From the NCBI GenBank assembly GCA_009885805.1, contig VFJZ01000005.1, positions 1 to 64,000 on the forward strand: a stretch of DNA of 64,000 nucleotides, read 5' to 3'. The notes beneath the pieces were generated by a model, which saw only the letters and a list, made by a program, of their open reading frames with translations, did no database searches and was not told the DNA's origin. The position numbers and the translations under genes are program-made. The stretch is from Actinomycetota bacterium. GTDB lineage: Bacteria > Actinomycetota > Thermoleophilia > Gaiellales > F1-60-MAGs149. Positions 7,130-15,960 of this stretch are shown in pieces. The stretch's first letter is position 1, and every line of letters begins with the position of its first letter.

Positions 7130-8683
7130 GTGACGACCACAACCCGCCTTCAACCGTTCCACCAGGCGAGCTGGAACCAGCCGCTGGTGTTCGAGCAATC
7201 CACCCCTGGCGAGCGGGGCTTCATCCCACCCGCGTCCGGCGCCACGATCGAGGCGGCAGTCGGCGATCCGCTGGCGGCGCTCCCGGCCTCCCTTCGGCGA
7301 TCGCTGCCACCCGGGCTGCCCGAGCTGGCGCAGCCGACGGTCCTGCGGCACTACCTGCGCCTGTCGCAGGAGACGCTCGGGCAGGACGTCAACATCGGCC
7401 TCGGTCTCGGCACGTGCACGATGAAGTACTCGCCGAAGGTGAACGAGGAACTGGTGCGCAGCCACAAGGTGCGCGATCTGCACCCGCTGCAGGACGACGA
7501 GACGGTGCAGGGCCTGCTCGAGGCGATGCACCGGTTCGAGCGGATCCTCTGCGAGATCTCCGGTCTCGACCGCTTCACGTTCCAGCCGGGCGGCGGCTCG
7601 CAGGCGGTCTACGCGAACGCGCGGATGATCGCCGCGTACCACGCCGCGCGGGGCGAGTCGCACCGCGACGAGATCATCACGACGGTCTTCTCCCACCCCT
7701 GCGACGGCGCCGGGCCGGCGACGGCCGGCTTCCGTCTGATCACGTTGCACCCGGGCGAGGATGGCCTCCCATCGCTCGAGGCGCTGAAGGCGGCGATCTC
7801 GGAGCGGACGGCCGGGCTGATGATCACGAACCCGGAAGACACCGGCTTGTTCAACCCGCAGATCGACCGCTTCACGGACATCGTCCATGCGGCCGGCGGG
7901 CTGTGTCACTACGACCAGGCGAACGCGAATGGCATCCTCGGCGTCACCCGCGCCCGCGAAGCCGGTTTCGACCTCTGCCAGTTCAACCTCCACAAGACGT
8001 TCTCGTCGCCGCACGCGTCGATGGGGATGCCGGTCGGGGCGTCCGGTGTCACGTCGGCGCTGGCGCCGTTCCTGCCGACGCCCGTGGTCGAGGCGGCGGA
8101 CGGCGGCTATCGACTCGACTACGACCGCCCGCAGTCGATCGGGAAGGTGCGCCAGTTCCACGGCGTCCCGGCGACGGTCGTGCGCTCGTTCGCGTGGGTG
8201 CTCGCGCTCGGCGCCGAGGGGCTGCGCGAGGTGGCGGAGATCGCCGTCCTCAACAACAACTACCTCGCGCATCGCCTGGATGGCATCAGGGGCCTCGAGG
8301 TCTCGTTCGCGGACGGCAACGACGCCCGGCGCCTGGAGCAGGTCCGCTACTCGTGGCGGCAACTGAACGCCGACACGGGCATCGGCACGATCGACCTCGC
8401 GCGGCGCACCGTCGACTATGGCGTACAGCAGTACTTCCCGAGCCACGAGCCGTGGCTGGTGGAGGAGCCGATGACGCTGGAGCCGGCGGAGACGGTGTCG
8501 CGTGCCGACCTCGACACCTACGCCGAGATCATCACCCGGGTCGCTGCCGAGGCCTACGACGAGCCGGAGACGATCCGCACCGCGCCCCACTCCTCAACCT
8601 CCCACTTCCTCGACGCGGCGCCGATGGACGATCCCGAGCGGTGGGCGTTGACGTGGCGGGCGTGGCGCCGAAAACACGCGTGA
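7130..8683 (+). CDS. gcvPB: Glycine dehydrogenase (decarboxylating) subunit 2
   Basis: A 517-aa PLP-bearing beta subunit. The glycine-rich GLGTCTMKYSPKVNEEL and FQPGGGSQAVYAN segments and the PLP lysine in NLHKTFSSPH are present. It starts at GTG 7130, 8 nt after the gcvPA stop, with GGAG upstream. Its TGA stop lies inside a dispersed palindrome that probably serves as terminator against the convergent amidase gene. Confidence 0.95.
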   Translation: MTTTTRLQPFHQASWNQPLVFEQSTPGERGFIPPASGATIEAAVGDPLAALPASLRRSLPPGLPELAQPTVLRHYLRLSQETLGQDVNIGLGLGTCTMKYSPKVNEELVRSHKVRDLHPLQDDETVQGLLEAMHRFERILCEISGLDRFTFQPGGGSQAVYANARMIAAYHAARGESHRDEIITTVFSHPCDGAGPATAGFRLITLHPGEDGLPSLEALKAAISERTAGLMITNPEDTGLFNPQIDRFTDIVHAAGGLCHYDQANANGILGVTRAREAGFDLCQFNLHKTFSSPHASMGMPVGASGVTSALAPFLPTPVVEAADGGYRLDYDRPQSIGKVRQFHGVPATVVRSFAWVLALGAEGLREVAEIAVLNNNYLAHRLDGIRGLEVSFADGNDARRLEQVRYSWRQLNADTGIGTIDLARRTVDYGVQQYFPSHEPWLVEEPMTLEPAETVSRADLDTYAEIITRVAAEAYDEPETIRTAPHSSTSHFLDAAPMDDPERWALTWRAWRRKHA

Positions 8684-8715
8684 AAGAGCGGGATCTGATC
8701 CCTTTCTTTCACGCG
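8677..8715. repeat. Dispersed palindromic element, copy 1
   Basis: The outer arms CGCGTGAAAGA (8677-8687) and TCTTTCACGCG (8705-8715) are perfect complements. The inner arms GGGATC and GATCCC flank a single T. It sits between the convergent gcvPB and amidase genes and contains the gcvPB stop codon. A nearly identical 33-bp core (one base different) occurs at 50488-50520 with different but also self-complementary flanks. It probably acts as a bidirectional terminator or REP-like element. Confidence 0.75.
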
Positions 8716-8746
8716 GGACGTTGGGGCCAGGCCCCGGGATCGCACG

Positions 8747-10225
8747 TCAGCCGATCGCACGCCCCGCGGGGATCGCATACGTCGAGGCCCACGGCCGCAG
8801 CCGCTCGAACGCGGCGGACGCGGCGAGCACGTCGTCGTCCGCATAGCGGCGACCGACGATCTGCATCCCGACGGGAAGCCCGTCGACCAGCCCCGCCGGG
8901 ATCGAGGCGGCCGGGTTCGGCGCGTAGTTGAAGAAGTACGTCATGCACCAGCCGATCAGGCGCTCCACCTCGACGCCGTTGACATGCGACGGGCCGAGCG
9001 TGTTGCCGTCGTCGGCGTTCAGGACCGGCAAACAGGCGAGCGTCGGCGACACCAGCAGGTCGTGCGTACGGAAGACCGCCTGCACCACGTCGTGGATCTC
9101 GGAGCGCATCTCCTGGTCGCGGATGACGTCGACGACGCTCATCCGGAAGCCCTCGTCGATCCAACGCAGGTACTCGGGCGGGAAGTCGCCACGGTGCTCA
9201 CCGAGCAGGTCGATGCCGGCGTCCGTGAACGCCTGCAGGCCGGCGCAGTTGAGGGGTGTGATCATCCGGCACCAGAGGTCGGCCAGCTCGAGATGGCTGC
9301 GCTTGATGTCGAGCGTGACCTCCTCGACGATCGCGCCCGCCTCCTCGAACGCGCGGACGGCCTCGAGAACCTTCGCCGCGACCGCCGGGTCGACCGGGTA
9401 CACGCCGAGGTCGGCGCTGTAGGCGATCCGCATACCGGCGATGTCCCGGTTCGTGACGGAGCGGTAGTCGACGTGGCCGGCCAGCGCAAAGGGATCGCGG
9501 TCGTCGAAGCCGTTCAGCGCGGTCAGCGCGAGCGCCGCGTCGTCCACCGAGCGCGTGATCGGGCCCTCGAACAGGAACGGCGCCATCGACGCGAACGCGT
9601 TCGGCCGCAGGATCGACGGCACCCGCCCGAACGAGGGCTTGTAGCCGTAGCAGCCACACCAGGACGCAGGGATGCGGATGGAGCCGCCGCCGTCCGTGCC
9701 CTCGGCGAGCGGCACGAGGCCGTCCGCGACCGCACCGGCCGAGCCGCCCGAGGACCCACCGGTGTTCCGGGAGACGTCGAACGGGTTGCGCGATGGCCCG
9801 AACAGGAAGTTGTCGCAGACCCCACGCATGCCCATCGTCGGGCTGTTCGTCTTGCCGACGATGATCGCACCGGCGTCCTCGATGCGCTCGGTGAACATGC
9901 AACGCGCATTGATCACGAGGTCCTTCAAGGCACGCACGCCACCGAACGTCGACTTCCAGCCGGGCTTGAAGTCGAACAGATCCTTGATCGCGACCGGAAC
10001 GCCATGGAGCGGTCCGACCTCCCCACCGCTGGCGAGCGCGGCGTCCGCCGCCTTCGCCGCCGACCGTGCATCGTCGAAGCCCTCGAACACGAACGCGGTG
10101 ATGCTGGCGTTGCGTCGCTCGATGCGTTCGATGGTCGAGTCGACGACCTCGACCGCGGACAGATCGCGCGCCTGGATGCGCGCTGCGAGATCGGTGGCTG
10201 AGACATACGCGAGTTCGTCCGGCAT
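8747..10225 (-). CDS. Amidase (amidase signature family)
   Basis: A 492-aa Ser-cisSer-Lys amidohydrolase. The catalytic Lys is in PVAIKDLFD (about residue 80). The GGSSGGSAGAVADGL motif and the nucleophile Ser in GTDGGGSIRIPA follow (about residues 150-180). The family hydrolyses small amides or Glu-tRNA amides. The lack of gatC/gatB neighbours and divergence from GatA suggest a catabolic amidase. Start ATG 10225 (MPDELAYV); ATG 10237 is possible. A long open frame upstream is a high-GC artefact. Confidence 0.9.
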   Translation of the reverse strand: MPDELAYVSATDLAARIQARDLSAVEVVDSTIERIERRNASITAFVFEGFDDARSAAKAADAALASGGEVGPLHGVPVAIKDLFDFKPGWKSTFGGVRALKDLVINARCMFTERIEDAGAIIVGKTNSPTMGMRGVCDNFLFGPSRNPFDVSRNTGGSSGGSAGAVADGLVPLAEGTDGGGSIRIPASWCGCYGYKPSFGRVPSILRPNAFASMAPFLFEGPITRSVDDAALALTALNGFDDRDPFALAGHVDYRSVTNRDIAGMRIAYSADLGVYPVDPAVAAKVLEAVRAFEEAGAIVEEVTLDIKRSHLELADLWCRMITPLNCAGLQAFTDAGIDLLGEHRGDFPPEYLRWIDEGFRMSVVDVIRDQEMRSEIHDVVQAVFRTHDLLVSPTLACLPVLNADDGNTLGPSHVNGVEVERLIGWCMTYFFNYAPNPAASIPAGLVDGLPVGMQIVGRRYADDDVLAASAAFERLRPWASTYAIPAGRAIG

Positions 10226-10267
10226 GCCGGAGATCATGGCATGCGCGCACGGTGCACAATGGGCAGC

Positions 10268-10557
10268 ATGCGCAGATCGGTCGCGGCGATCGTGGTTGCC
10301 CTCGTCGCCTCGTCCTGTCGGGATACGACGGCGCCGCGCCCGACCCCGACCTGTTCGCGCCCGCCGCCGCCGTCGCGGTGGAGATGATCCGCGGTGCGCT
10401 CGTGGCGACGTTCGTGCTGCGCCCCCGACCGGAGCACGAGTGCGCATCGTCGGGCGAGCGGGCGGCAGCCGCCGACCTGATCGAGGACGGCAGGATCCGC
10501 GCCTGGCAGCAGGTACCGCCGCCGCCGCCGGCGGACGCCTCAGGCGTCGCCGCGTGA
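10268..10557 (+). pseudogene. Small lipoprotein-like gene with apparent frameshift
   Basis: ATG 10268 opens a lipoprotein-type signal (MRRSVAAIVVALVASSC), but this frame ends after 39 codons. A +1 neighbour frame from about 10322 (GYDGAAPDPDLFAPAAAVAV onward) stays open to 10557 with the same strong third-position GC bias. One missing base near 10311-10322 would join them into a roughly 96-aa lipoprotein starting at the Cys. No family is recognised. It could be a sequence error or a decayed gene. Its 3' end overlaps the convergent gene by 18 bp. Confidence 0.4.
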
Positions 10558-11943
10558 GCCGAGGCTTCGCGCTGCCGCGGCTACACCCGCCGCGACGACC
10601 AGCAGCGACACGCCGAGCAGCAGCGGCGAGCCACGCAGCCCCGCCTCCCGCAGCGCCTGGATCTCCGTGATCGGAAACCGGTCCGACTCGACACCCCCGT
10701 TCGCGGCGAGGAAGCGGTGCCAGAGCGCCACGTTGGCGACAGCGGTCACGACCAGCGCCGCCACGGTGGCGAGGCGCGGCAGGCGCGAGTAGCCGACGGC
10801 GACCGCGATACCCGCGACCGGCAGGACCGGGAACAGGTAGCGCGCGTGGGCGTTGCCGCCGATCGAGACGAAGCCGACGACGGAGGCGACGACGATTGCG
10901 CAGAAGCCGAGCAGGGCGCCCCAGACAATCATCTCGTCCCGCGTCGGGGCGATCCGCGCCCGCCAGCGACGACCGGTGGCGAGCACGAGGCCGACGAGGG
11001 CCGGCACCTCGACGCCCGCACCGATCCAGCCCGGCCAGCGGGGCAAGCGGCTCGCGAACACCCACCCGTCCCAGAGGCGGCCGAGCATGTGCCGGTGCAC
11101 GCGGACGTTCACGAGCGATTCCAGGTACGGGCGGTGGATGATCGGCCGGCCACTGGGTCGCGCCAGGAAGCCGTTGCCGAGGTACGAGCCGTACAGGTGC
11201 TTGTTGCGGAGGTAGAACCAGCCGCCGGCGAGCGCCGCCGCCGCACCGGCGCCGGCGCCGATCGCAATCGCGCGGCGCACCGAGCGGACGCCGAGCGCGG
11301 CCAGCATCACGGCCGATGGGAACGCGAACAGGCTCGACGAGCGCGCGAGCGCGGCGAACGCTGCAGCGGCGATCAGGAAGGCAATCGTCCGCCGGGTCGC
11401 CCCCCGCCGGTACACCAGCATGCCCGCGACGAGGAGCGCGGTCGAGGCGCACACGCCGATCGCGTCGTTGTAGACGAGTGCCATCGTATGCGGCACGATC
11501 GGCGTCAGAGCGCTGACGGCAGCCGCGACGACCGGGACGTCGTCGCGACCTGGCAGCACGAGCGCTCCCAGCACCGCCGCGAGCGCGATCGCCGCGACCC
11601 CGAACAGCAGGCTGGTCGCACGCGCTACGCGCAGGCCGAACTGCGGCCGCCCGGTGCGGATGCCGACCTCGAGCGGGACTGCGACGACCGCGTAGAGGAG
11701 CGGCGGGTGGTTGGCGGTGAAGATCGGCAGGCGCGTGCGCATGTGGGGGATGACGCCCTTCACCGTCGGGTCGTCCATCCGTGGTAAGTCGCCGTCAGCG
11801 ACGCGCAGCGCGTAGGAGACGTGCGCCGACTCGTCACGCGGCAGCATCGGCGGCACCGTGAAGACGTTGAGGAGCCCGAGGGTGATGAACGCCACGAGGA
11901 CGCCGAGGACGCCCCGCCGGGCCGTGCGGGACAGGAGCGTCAC
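10540..11943 (-). CDS. Polytopic membrane protein, GT-C/DUF2142-like glycosyltransferase
   Basis: About 467 aa with roughly 10-12 hydrophobic segments. An N-terminal extracytoplasmic loop holds the acidic PRDESAHVSYALRVADGDLP motif, typical of GT-C enzymes that use polyprenyl-phosphate sugars. Later loops carry ANHPPLLYA and GGNAHARYLFPVLP. The acceptor is unknown. GTG 11943 places the first helix at the N-terminus as expected; GTG 11985 is an alternative. The divergent PilZ gene starts 48 bp away. Confidence 0.68.
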   Translation of the reverse strand: MTLLSRTARRGVLGVLVAFITLGLLNVFTVPPMLPRDESAHVSYALRVADGDLPRMDDPTVKGVIPHMRTRLPIFTANHPPLLYAVVAVPLEVGIRTGRPQFGLRVARATSLLFGVAAIALAAVLGALVLPGRDDVPVVAAAVSALTPIVPHTMALVYNDAIGVCASTALLVAGMLVYRRGATRRTIAFLIAAAAFAALARSSSLFAFPSAVMLAALGVRSVRRAIAIGAGAGAAAALAGGWFYLRNKHLYGSYLGNGFLARPSGRPIIHRPYLESLVNVRVHRHMLGRLWDGWVFASRLPRWPGWIGAGVEVPALVGLVLATGRRWRARIAPTRDEMIVWGALLGFCAIVVASVVGFVSIGGNAHARYLFPVLPVAGIAVAVGYSRLPRLATVAALVVTAVANVALWHRFLAANGGVESDRFPITEIQALREAGLRGSPLLLGVSLLVVAAGVAAAARSLGSRGDA

Positions 11944-11991
11944 GGCCTGGATAGTAAAGTCGTCGGAGCCGAGAACCGATACCACCGTTCA

Positions 11992-13023
11992 ATGGCGGAC
12001 TCGGGGGATCTCACTGGACTCGTCGCACCCGTCCCTGGCAGCCAGATCACGCTCCTCCTGACAGGCGACCGCGTGGTCGCCGTCAAGCTGCTGGCGATCG
12101 ATCTGGATGGGGCCCTGGTCCTCGGCGTCTCGCATCCCGCCGCCCTGAGGGTGGGGAAAGTCCTGACCGTGGTGTGGGACCGGGCAGCGACCTTCACGCC
12201 CGTGGACGCCAGGATCCTCGAGCCACGCCTCAAACCGCACCCTGACGCAGGTCGCCTGCGCCTGAAGCCAGTACGCGTCGCGAAGACGTCCGAGGGTCCG
12301 GAGCAGGACGGCCCGCCGCCGACCGCGCCTGCCGACGGCGCGGCGGCTGCCCGCGACCAGGCGGACGCGCCGGCGCCCAGACCGCGGCCGCTGGGACTCC
12401 TCCGCCTCTGGAAGGGTGTCCATCCGACCACGAACATGGCGCTGAGATTGCCGTCCGGACGCGTCCGCACCGTCGACGTCCGCCGCATCGACTACGAGGC
12501 TGGCCTCGTCCTCGAACTCCGGCGCCCGTCATCGATTCCGGACGGGACCACGATCGAGATTGCGTGGAGCGACCGGTACAACTGGATGACGGCTCGCACC
12601 AAGGTGCTGGCGGCCAAGCCCGACGGCGACCCGGATGCGGGGCTGCTTCGGCTCGCGCTCGCCGCTGATCCCGGCGTCCACGAGAACCGGCGCGGTTCCG
12701 CGCGAGCCCCGCTCACGGCGCTCATCCGAGGCGTTGTCGAACGCTGCGGCCCGAACAAGAAGGGGACGACGTTCGAGGCGGACACGATCGATCTGAGCCT
12801 CGACGGCATCGCCTTCGCCAGCAACCTGCCGTTCGCGGCGGGCGATGGCGCAACGATCAGGGTGATCGGCGATAGCGGTCAGATCGGTGGCGAGACGCGG
12901 ATCAAGGTGCTCCGCGTGGCTCCCCTCGCCGGCACCGCCGAGTCCCGCATCGTCGCGCTGTTCGTGTCACCGCCCGGCGACCTCAAGAAGGCCGTCGCGG
13001 CATACGTCGCTCGCCATCGCTGA
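11992..13023 (+). CDS. PilZ-domain protein (putative c-di-GMP receptor)
   Basis: A 343-aa protein with two tandem beta-rich N-terminal modules, separated by a proline/alanine-rich linker at about residues 100-135. The C-terminal PilZ-like domain (about residues 230-330) shows both c-di-GMP contacts: RGSAR (RxxxR) and DLSLDG (DxSxxG). The layout resembles YcgR-type brakes with an extra N-terminal domain. No flagellar or pilus gene is nearby, so its output is unknown. Confidence 0.7.
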   Translation: MADSGDLTGLVAPVPGSQITLLLTGDRVVAVKLLAIDLDGALVLGVSHPAALRVGKVLTVVWDRAATFTPVDARILEPRLKPHPDAGRLRLKPVRVAKTSEGPEQDGPPPTAPADGAAAARDQADAPAPRPRPLGLLRLWKGVHPTTNMALRLPSGRVRTVDVRRIDYEAGLVLELRRPSSIPDGTTIEIAWSDRYNWMTARTKVLAAKPDGDPDAGLLRLALAADPGVHENRRGSARAPLTALIRGVVERCGPNKKGTTFEADTIDLSLDGIAFASNLPFAAGDGATIRVIGDSGQIGGETRIKVLRVAPLAGTAESRIVALFVSPPGDLKKAVAAYVARHR

Positions 13024-13059
13024 CGTCTCACCGGCGCTGTGAGGTACCCCTGGCGCGCG

Positions 13060-13381
13060 TCAGTCCGTGTCGTCGCCCGTCTCGACGTCGCCCTCGACCA
13101 CGACGACCGTGAGGTCAGCCGCGAGCCTGACATCGACGGTGCGCCCGTCGGGCCTCGTGACCTCGACCTCCCAGACGACGCCGTTCTCCGCATCGCGCTC
13201 GACGCTGTTCGCCGTGCCACCGCCGGTCGCCCTCAGCGCGGCTGCAGTGGCCGCATCGGCGGCGCTTCCCGTCACCATCGCGATCGCTGTCCCCGCCACC
13301 GACGGCGGTCGCGGCTCCGACGCCGCTGACGGCGATGACCGCTACGGCGGCGACTGCTGGTACGAGCTTCCGACGTGCCAT
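13060..13381 (-). pseudogene. PepSY-domain secreted protein with apparent 1-nt frameshift
   Basis: ATG 13381 encodes a clear signal peptide (ARRKLVPAVAAVAVIAVSGV...ATA). The PepSY-like part (ALRATGGGTANSVERD, VWEVEVTRPDGRTVDVRLA, ending in acidic GDVETGDDTD) is in another frame that ends at 13060. Removing one base from the C/G run at 13291-13294 restores a single frame of about 106 codons. It is either a homopolymer sequencing error or a real loss. Confidence 0.55.
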
Positions 13382-13406
13382 GACGAGCCCCTCTCGGTCG
13401 ACGTTC

Positions 13407-13419
13407 TACCGTGACGGTA
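13407..13419. promoter_or_regulatory. Short perfect palindrome, possible operator
   Basis: TACCGT-G-ACGGTA lies between the divergent PepSY gene (start 13381) and the pterin-like cluster (start 13499). It is well placed for an operator affecting either side. No regulator gene is adjacent, and no convincing -10/-35 pair was identified around it. Confidence 0.3.
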
Positions 13420-13498
13420 AGCCGCCCGGATGAGAGCCGGATGAGGCGAGCGCGGCGTTGGCCTCGACATCGATGAACCCAGACCGCCCGCACGTCGT

Positions 13499-14506
13499 AT
13501 GGTGGACACGATGCAGGCGCTTCCCGATCGACGGCAGGAGAGAGCGTTCTGGCTGCGCGCGCCCGGCTGCGGCGAGATCCGGCCGGTGACGCTGCCCGAG
13601 CCGGGGCGGGACGACGTGGTGGTGCGCACCCTGCGCTCCGGCGTCAGCCGCGGCACCGAGACGCTGGTGTTCCGCGGCGGTGTGCCGCCTGGCCAGTACG
13701 GCGCGATGCGCGCGCCATTCCAGGAGGGAGAGTTCCCGGGGCCGGTCAAGTACGGCTACCTCAGCGTCGGTGCGGTGGAGCATGGGCCGCCGCAACTGCA
13801 GGGCCGTACGGTCTTCTGCCTGTACCCGCACCAGACCGCTTACGTCGTGCCGGCCCGTGCCGTGTTCGTTGTGCCCGAGGGCGTCCCACCCGCTCGTGCC
13901 GTGCTCGCGGGCACCCTCGAGACCGCCGTCAACGCTGTGTGGGACGCCGCACCACTGCTGGGCGACCGGATCGCCGTTGTCGGTGCCGGGATGGTGGGCT
14001 GCTGCGTCGCACGCCTCCTCGCTCGGTTCCCGGCAGTGGAGGTCACGCTCGTCGACGTCGACGCAGGTCGGGCAGAGGTCGCGGCCGCCCTCGGCGTCGA
14101 CTTCGCGCTCCCCGGGGACGCCGCCGACGGTCTCGACCTGGTCGTCCACACCAGCGCGACCTCCGCCGGGCTCCAGCGGTCGCTCGACCTGCTCGCGCCC
14201 GAGGGCACGGTCATCGACCTCAGCTGGTACGGGGACACCGACGTCCGGCTGTCGCTGGGTGGCGCATTCCACTCGGGCCGCCTCGGCATCCGCGCGAGCC
14301 AGGTCGGCACCCTCTCCCCGGCCCGCAGCGGGCGGCGCACGACGGCCGGCCGGCTGGCACTCGCACTCGACCTCCTGCAAGACCCTGCGTTCGACGCGCT
14401 CCTGACAGGGACATCCCCCTTCGACGAGTTGCCCGACGTCATGGCCCGGTTGGCTGCGGGAAGCCTGCCGGCGCTCTGCCACACAATCACCTACGGAGAT
14501 CGGTAG
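13499..14506 (+). CDS. MDR-family dehydrogenase (zinc-type ADH-like), first gene of pterin-like cluster
   Basis: A 335-aa medium-chain dehydrogenase. The N-terminal catalytic fold has GVSRGTETLVFRG, and the nucleotide-binding fold has VVGAGMVGCCVARLL (about residue 160) followed by LVDVD. The usual Cys/His zinc ligands are not seen: SRGTE and KYGYLSVG stand where a C...GHE pattern is expected. The closest known type is BchC-like enzymes. ATG 13511 is an alternative start. It heads seven tightly packed genes and presumably oxidises or reduces an intermediate of the same pathway. Confidence 0.8.
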   Translation: MVDTMQALPDRRQERAFWLRAPGCGEIRPVTLPEPGRDDVVVRTLRSGVSRGTETLVFRGGVPPGQYGAMRAPFQEGEFPGPVKYGYLSVGAVEHGPPQLQGRTVFCLYPHQTAYVVPARAVFVVPEGVPPARAVLAGTLETAVNAVWDAAPLLGDRIAVVGAGMVGCCVARLLARFPAVEVTLVDVDAGRAEVAAALGVDFALPGDAADGLDLVVHTSATSAGLQRSLDLLAPEGTVIDLSWYGDTDVRLSLGGAFHSGRLGIRASQVGTLSPARSGRRTTAGRLALALDLLQDPAFDALLTGTSPFDELPDVMARLAAGSLPALCHTITYGDR

Positions 14507-14509
14507 CTC

Positions 14510-14908
14510 ATGTTCAGCGTGACCGTCCGCGATCACATGATGATCGCCCACAGCTTCCGCGGCGAGGTGTTCGGCCCGGCGCAGCGCCTGCACGGCGCGA
14601 CCTACGTCGTCGACGCCACGTTCCGGCGCGCGGCCCTCGACGCCGACAACATCGTGGTCGACATCGGTCGAGCGGCCGAGCAGCTGCACGCTGTGGTGGC
14701 CGAGCTCAGCTTCCGCAACCTCGACGACGAGCCTGCGTTCGCAGGGATGAACACGTCGACCGAGGCGCTCGCCCGGGTGATCGCTGACCGGCTCGCAGAC
14801 CGCGTGGCTGACGGCGCCCTGGGCGAGGCGGCCCGCGAGCTCGACGGGCTGGTCGTCACGCTCCACGAGTCGCATATCGCCTGGGCGAGCTACGAGCGGC
14901 CGCTGTGA
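14510..14908 (+). CDS. 6-pyruvoyl-tetrahydropterin synthase/QueD-like protein, divergent active site
   Basis: A 132-aa T-fold protein of the PTPS/6-carboxytetrahydropterin synthase family. His14 (AHSFRG) and His28 match two zinc ligands. The canonical CxxxHGH motif reads AQRLHGA: Cys24 is Ala and the last His is Ala30. [10 protein letters not shown] and the C-terminal LHESHIAW follow the family layout. Loss of the catalytic Cys and one zinc ligand argues against classical QueD or PTPS chemistry. The gene is 3 nt after the MDR gene and its stop overlaps the glycosyltransferase start. Confidence 0.78.
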   Translation: MFSVTVRDHMMIAHSFRGEVFGPAQRLHGATYVVDATFRRAALDADNIVVDIGRAAEQLHAVVAELSFRNLDDEPAFAGMNTSTEALARVIADRLADRVADGALGEAARELDGLVVTLHESHIAWASYERPL

Positions 14909-15960
14909 CTGCAGTCCACGTCGTCGTACCCGCCGGCATCGACGACCCCGCCCGACCGAGTGGAGGGAACGCCTATGACCGCCGGGTCTGCCGCGGTCTC
15001 ACTGCGCTCGGCTGGTCGGTGCACGAGCACGCCGTGCCCGGCTGCTGGCCGCGGCCCGACGCGGCAGCCTACGCCGCGCTCGCCGGGGTCGTGGAGCAGA
15101 TCCCAGAGGACGCCGTCGTACTGCTCGACGGGCTGATCGCCTCCACGGCGCCGGACGTGCTCGTGCCGCAGGCACGGCGTGTCCGTCTGGTCGTCCTCGT
15201 GCACCTGCCGCTCGGCCACCGCCCGGCCGACGACGACCGTGCGCGGGAGGGCGCGGTGCTGACGGCGGCGGCTGCCGTGGTCGGGACGAGTGCGTGGACC
15301 AGGCGCAGATTGCTCGAGCTGTACCCGTTGCAGCCCGGCCGTGTCCACGTCGCCGAGCCGGGCGTGGACGAGGCCGATCTGGCGCCCGGGACGGACACCG
15401 CTGGAGCGCTGCTCTGCGTCGCCGCCGTGATCTCCCGCAAGGGGCACGACGTCCTGCTCGATGCGCTCGCGACGCTCACGGACCTCACGTGGCACTGCGT
15501 GTGCGTGGGGAGCCTCGACCGCGACCCGGCGTTCGTGGCGGACCTCCGTCGCCGTGCCGACGACAGCGGTCTGACCGACCGCGTGTCCTGGCCGGGACCG
15601 CGGACGGGACCCGACCTCGACCACAGCTACGCCGCCGCCGACCTGACCGTGCTGGCGTCGCGCGACGAGCCGTACGGCATGGTCGTCACCGAAGCCCTGG
15701 CTCGCGGCCTGCCGGTCGTCGCGACCGACGTCGGCGGGGTGCCCGAAGCCCTCGGGCACGGTCGGGACGGAACCCGACCGGGGCTGCTCGTCCCGCCCGG
15801 TGACCCGGCGGCACTCGCCGGTGCGCTCCGTGCCTGGCTCGGCGACGCGGCGCTACGGGGGCGCCTGCGCGCCGCAGCGCAGGAGCGGCGCGCGTCGCTC
15901 GCCGGCTGGTCGACGACCAGCGCCGCGCTCGTGCGCGTCCTCACGGAGGCGGCACGATGA
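14905..15960 (+). CDS. GT4-family glycosyltransferase
   Basis: A 351-aa retaining GT-B glycosyltransferase. A glycine-containing N-terminal loop ([12 protein letters not shown]) and the C-terminal donor-site motif [20 protein letters not shown] with the EX7E arrangement are present, as is [13 protein letters not shown]. It overlaps the PTPS-like gene by 4 nt and the methyltransferase by 4 nt. The product of this cluster is therefore probably glycosylated. Donor and acceptor are unknown. Confidence 0.87.
   Translation: MTAVHVVVPAGIDDPARPSGGNAYDRRVCRGLTALGWSVHEHAVPGCWPRPDAAAYAALAGVVEQIPEDAVVLLDGLIASTAPDVLVPQARRVRLVVLVHLPLGHRPADDDRAREGAVLTAAAAVVGTSAWTRRRLLELYPLQPGRVHVAEPGVDEADLAPGTDTAGALLCVAAVISRKGHDVLLDALATLTDLTWHCVCVGSLDRDPAFVADLRRRADDSGLTDRVSWPGPRTGPDLDHSYAAADLTVLASRDEPYGMVVTEALARGLPVVATDVGGVPEALGHGRDGTRPGLLVPPGDPAALAGALRAWLGDAALRGRLRAAAQERRASLAGWSTTSAALVRVLTEAAR

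Noticed and set aside
8747-11452. One very long minus-strand open frame covering the amidase and the region upstream
   Set aside because: Only the part after ATG 10225 matches the amidase family. The rest is the off-frame shadow of the membrane protein, kept open by high GC.
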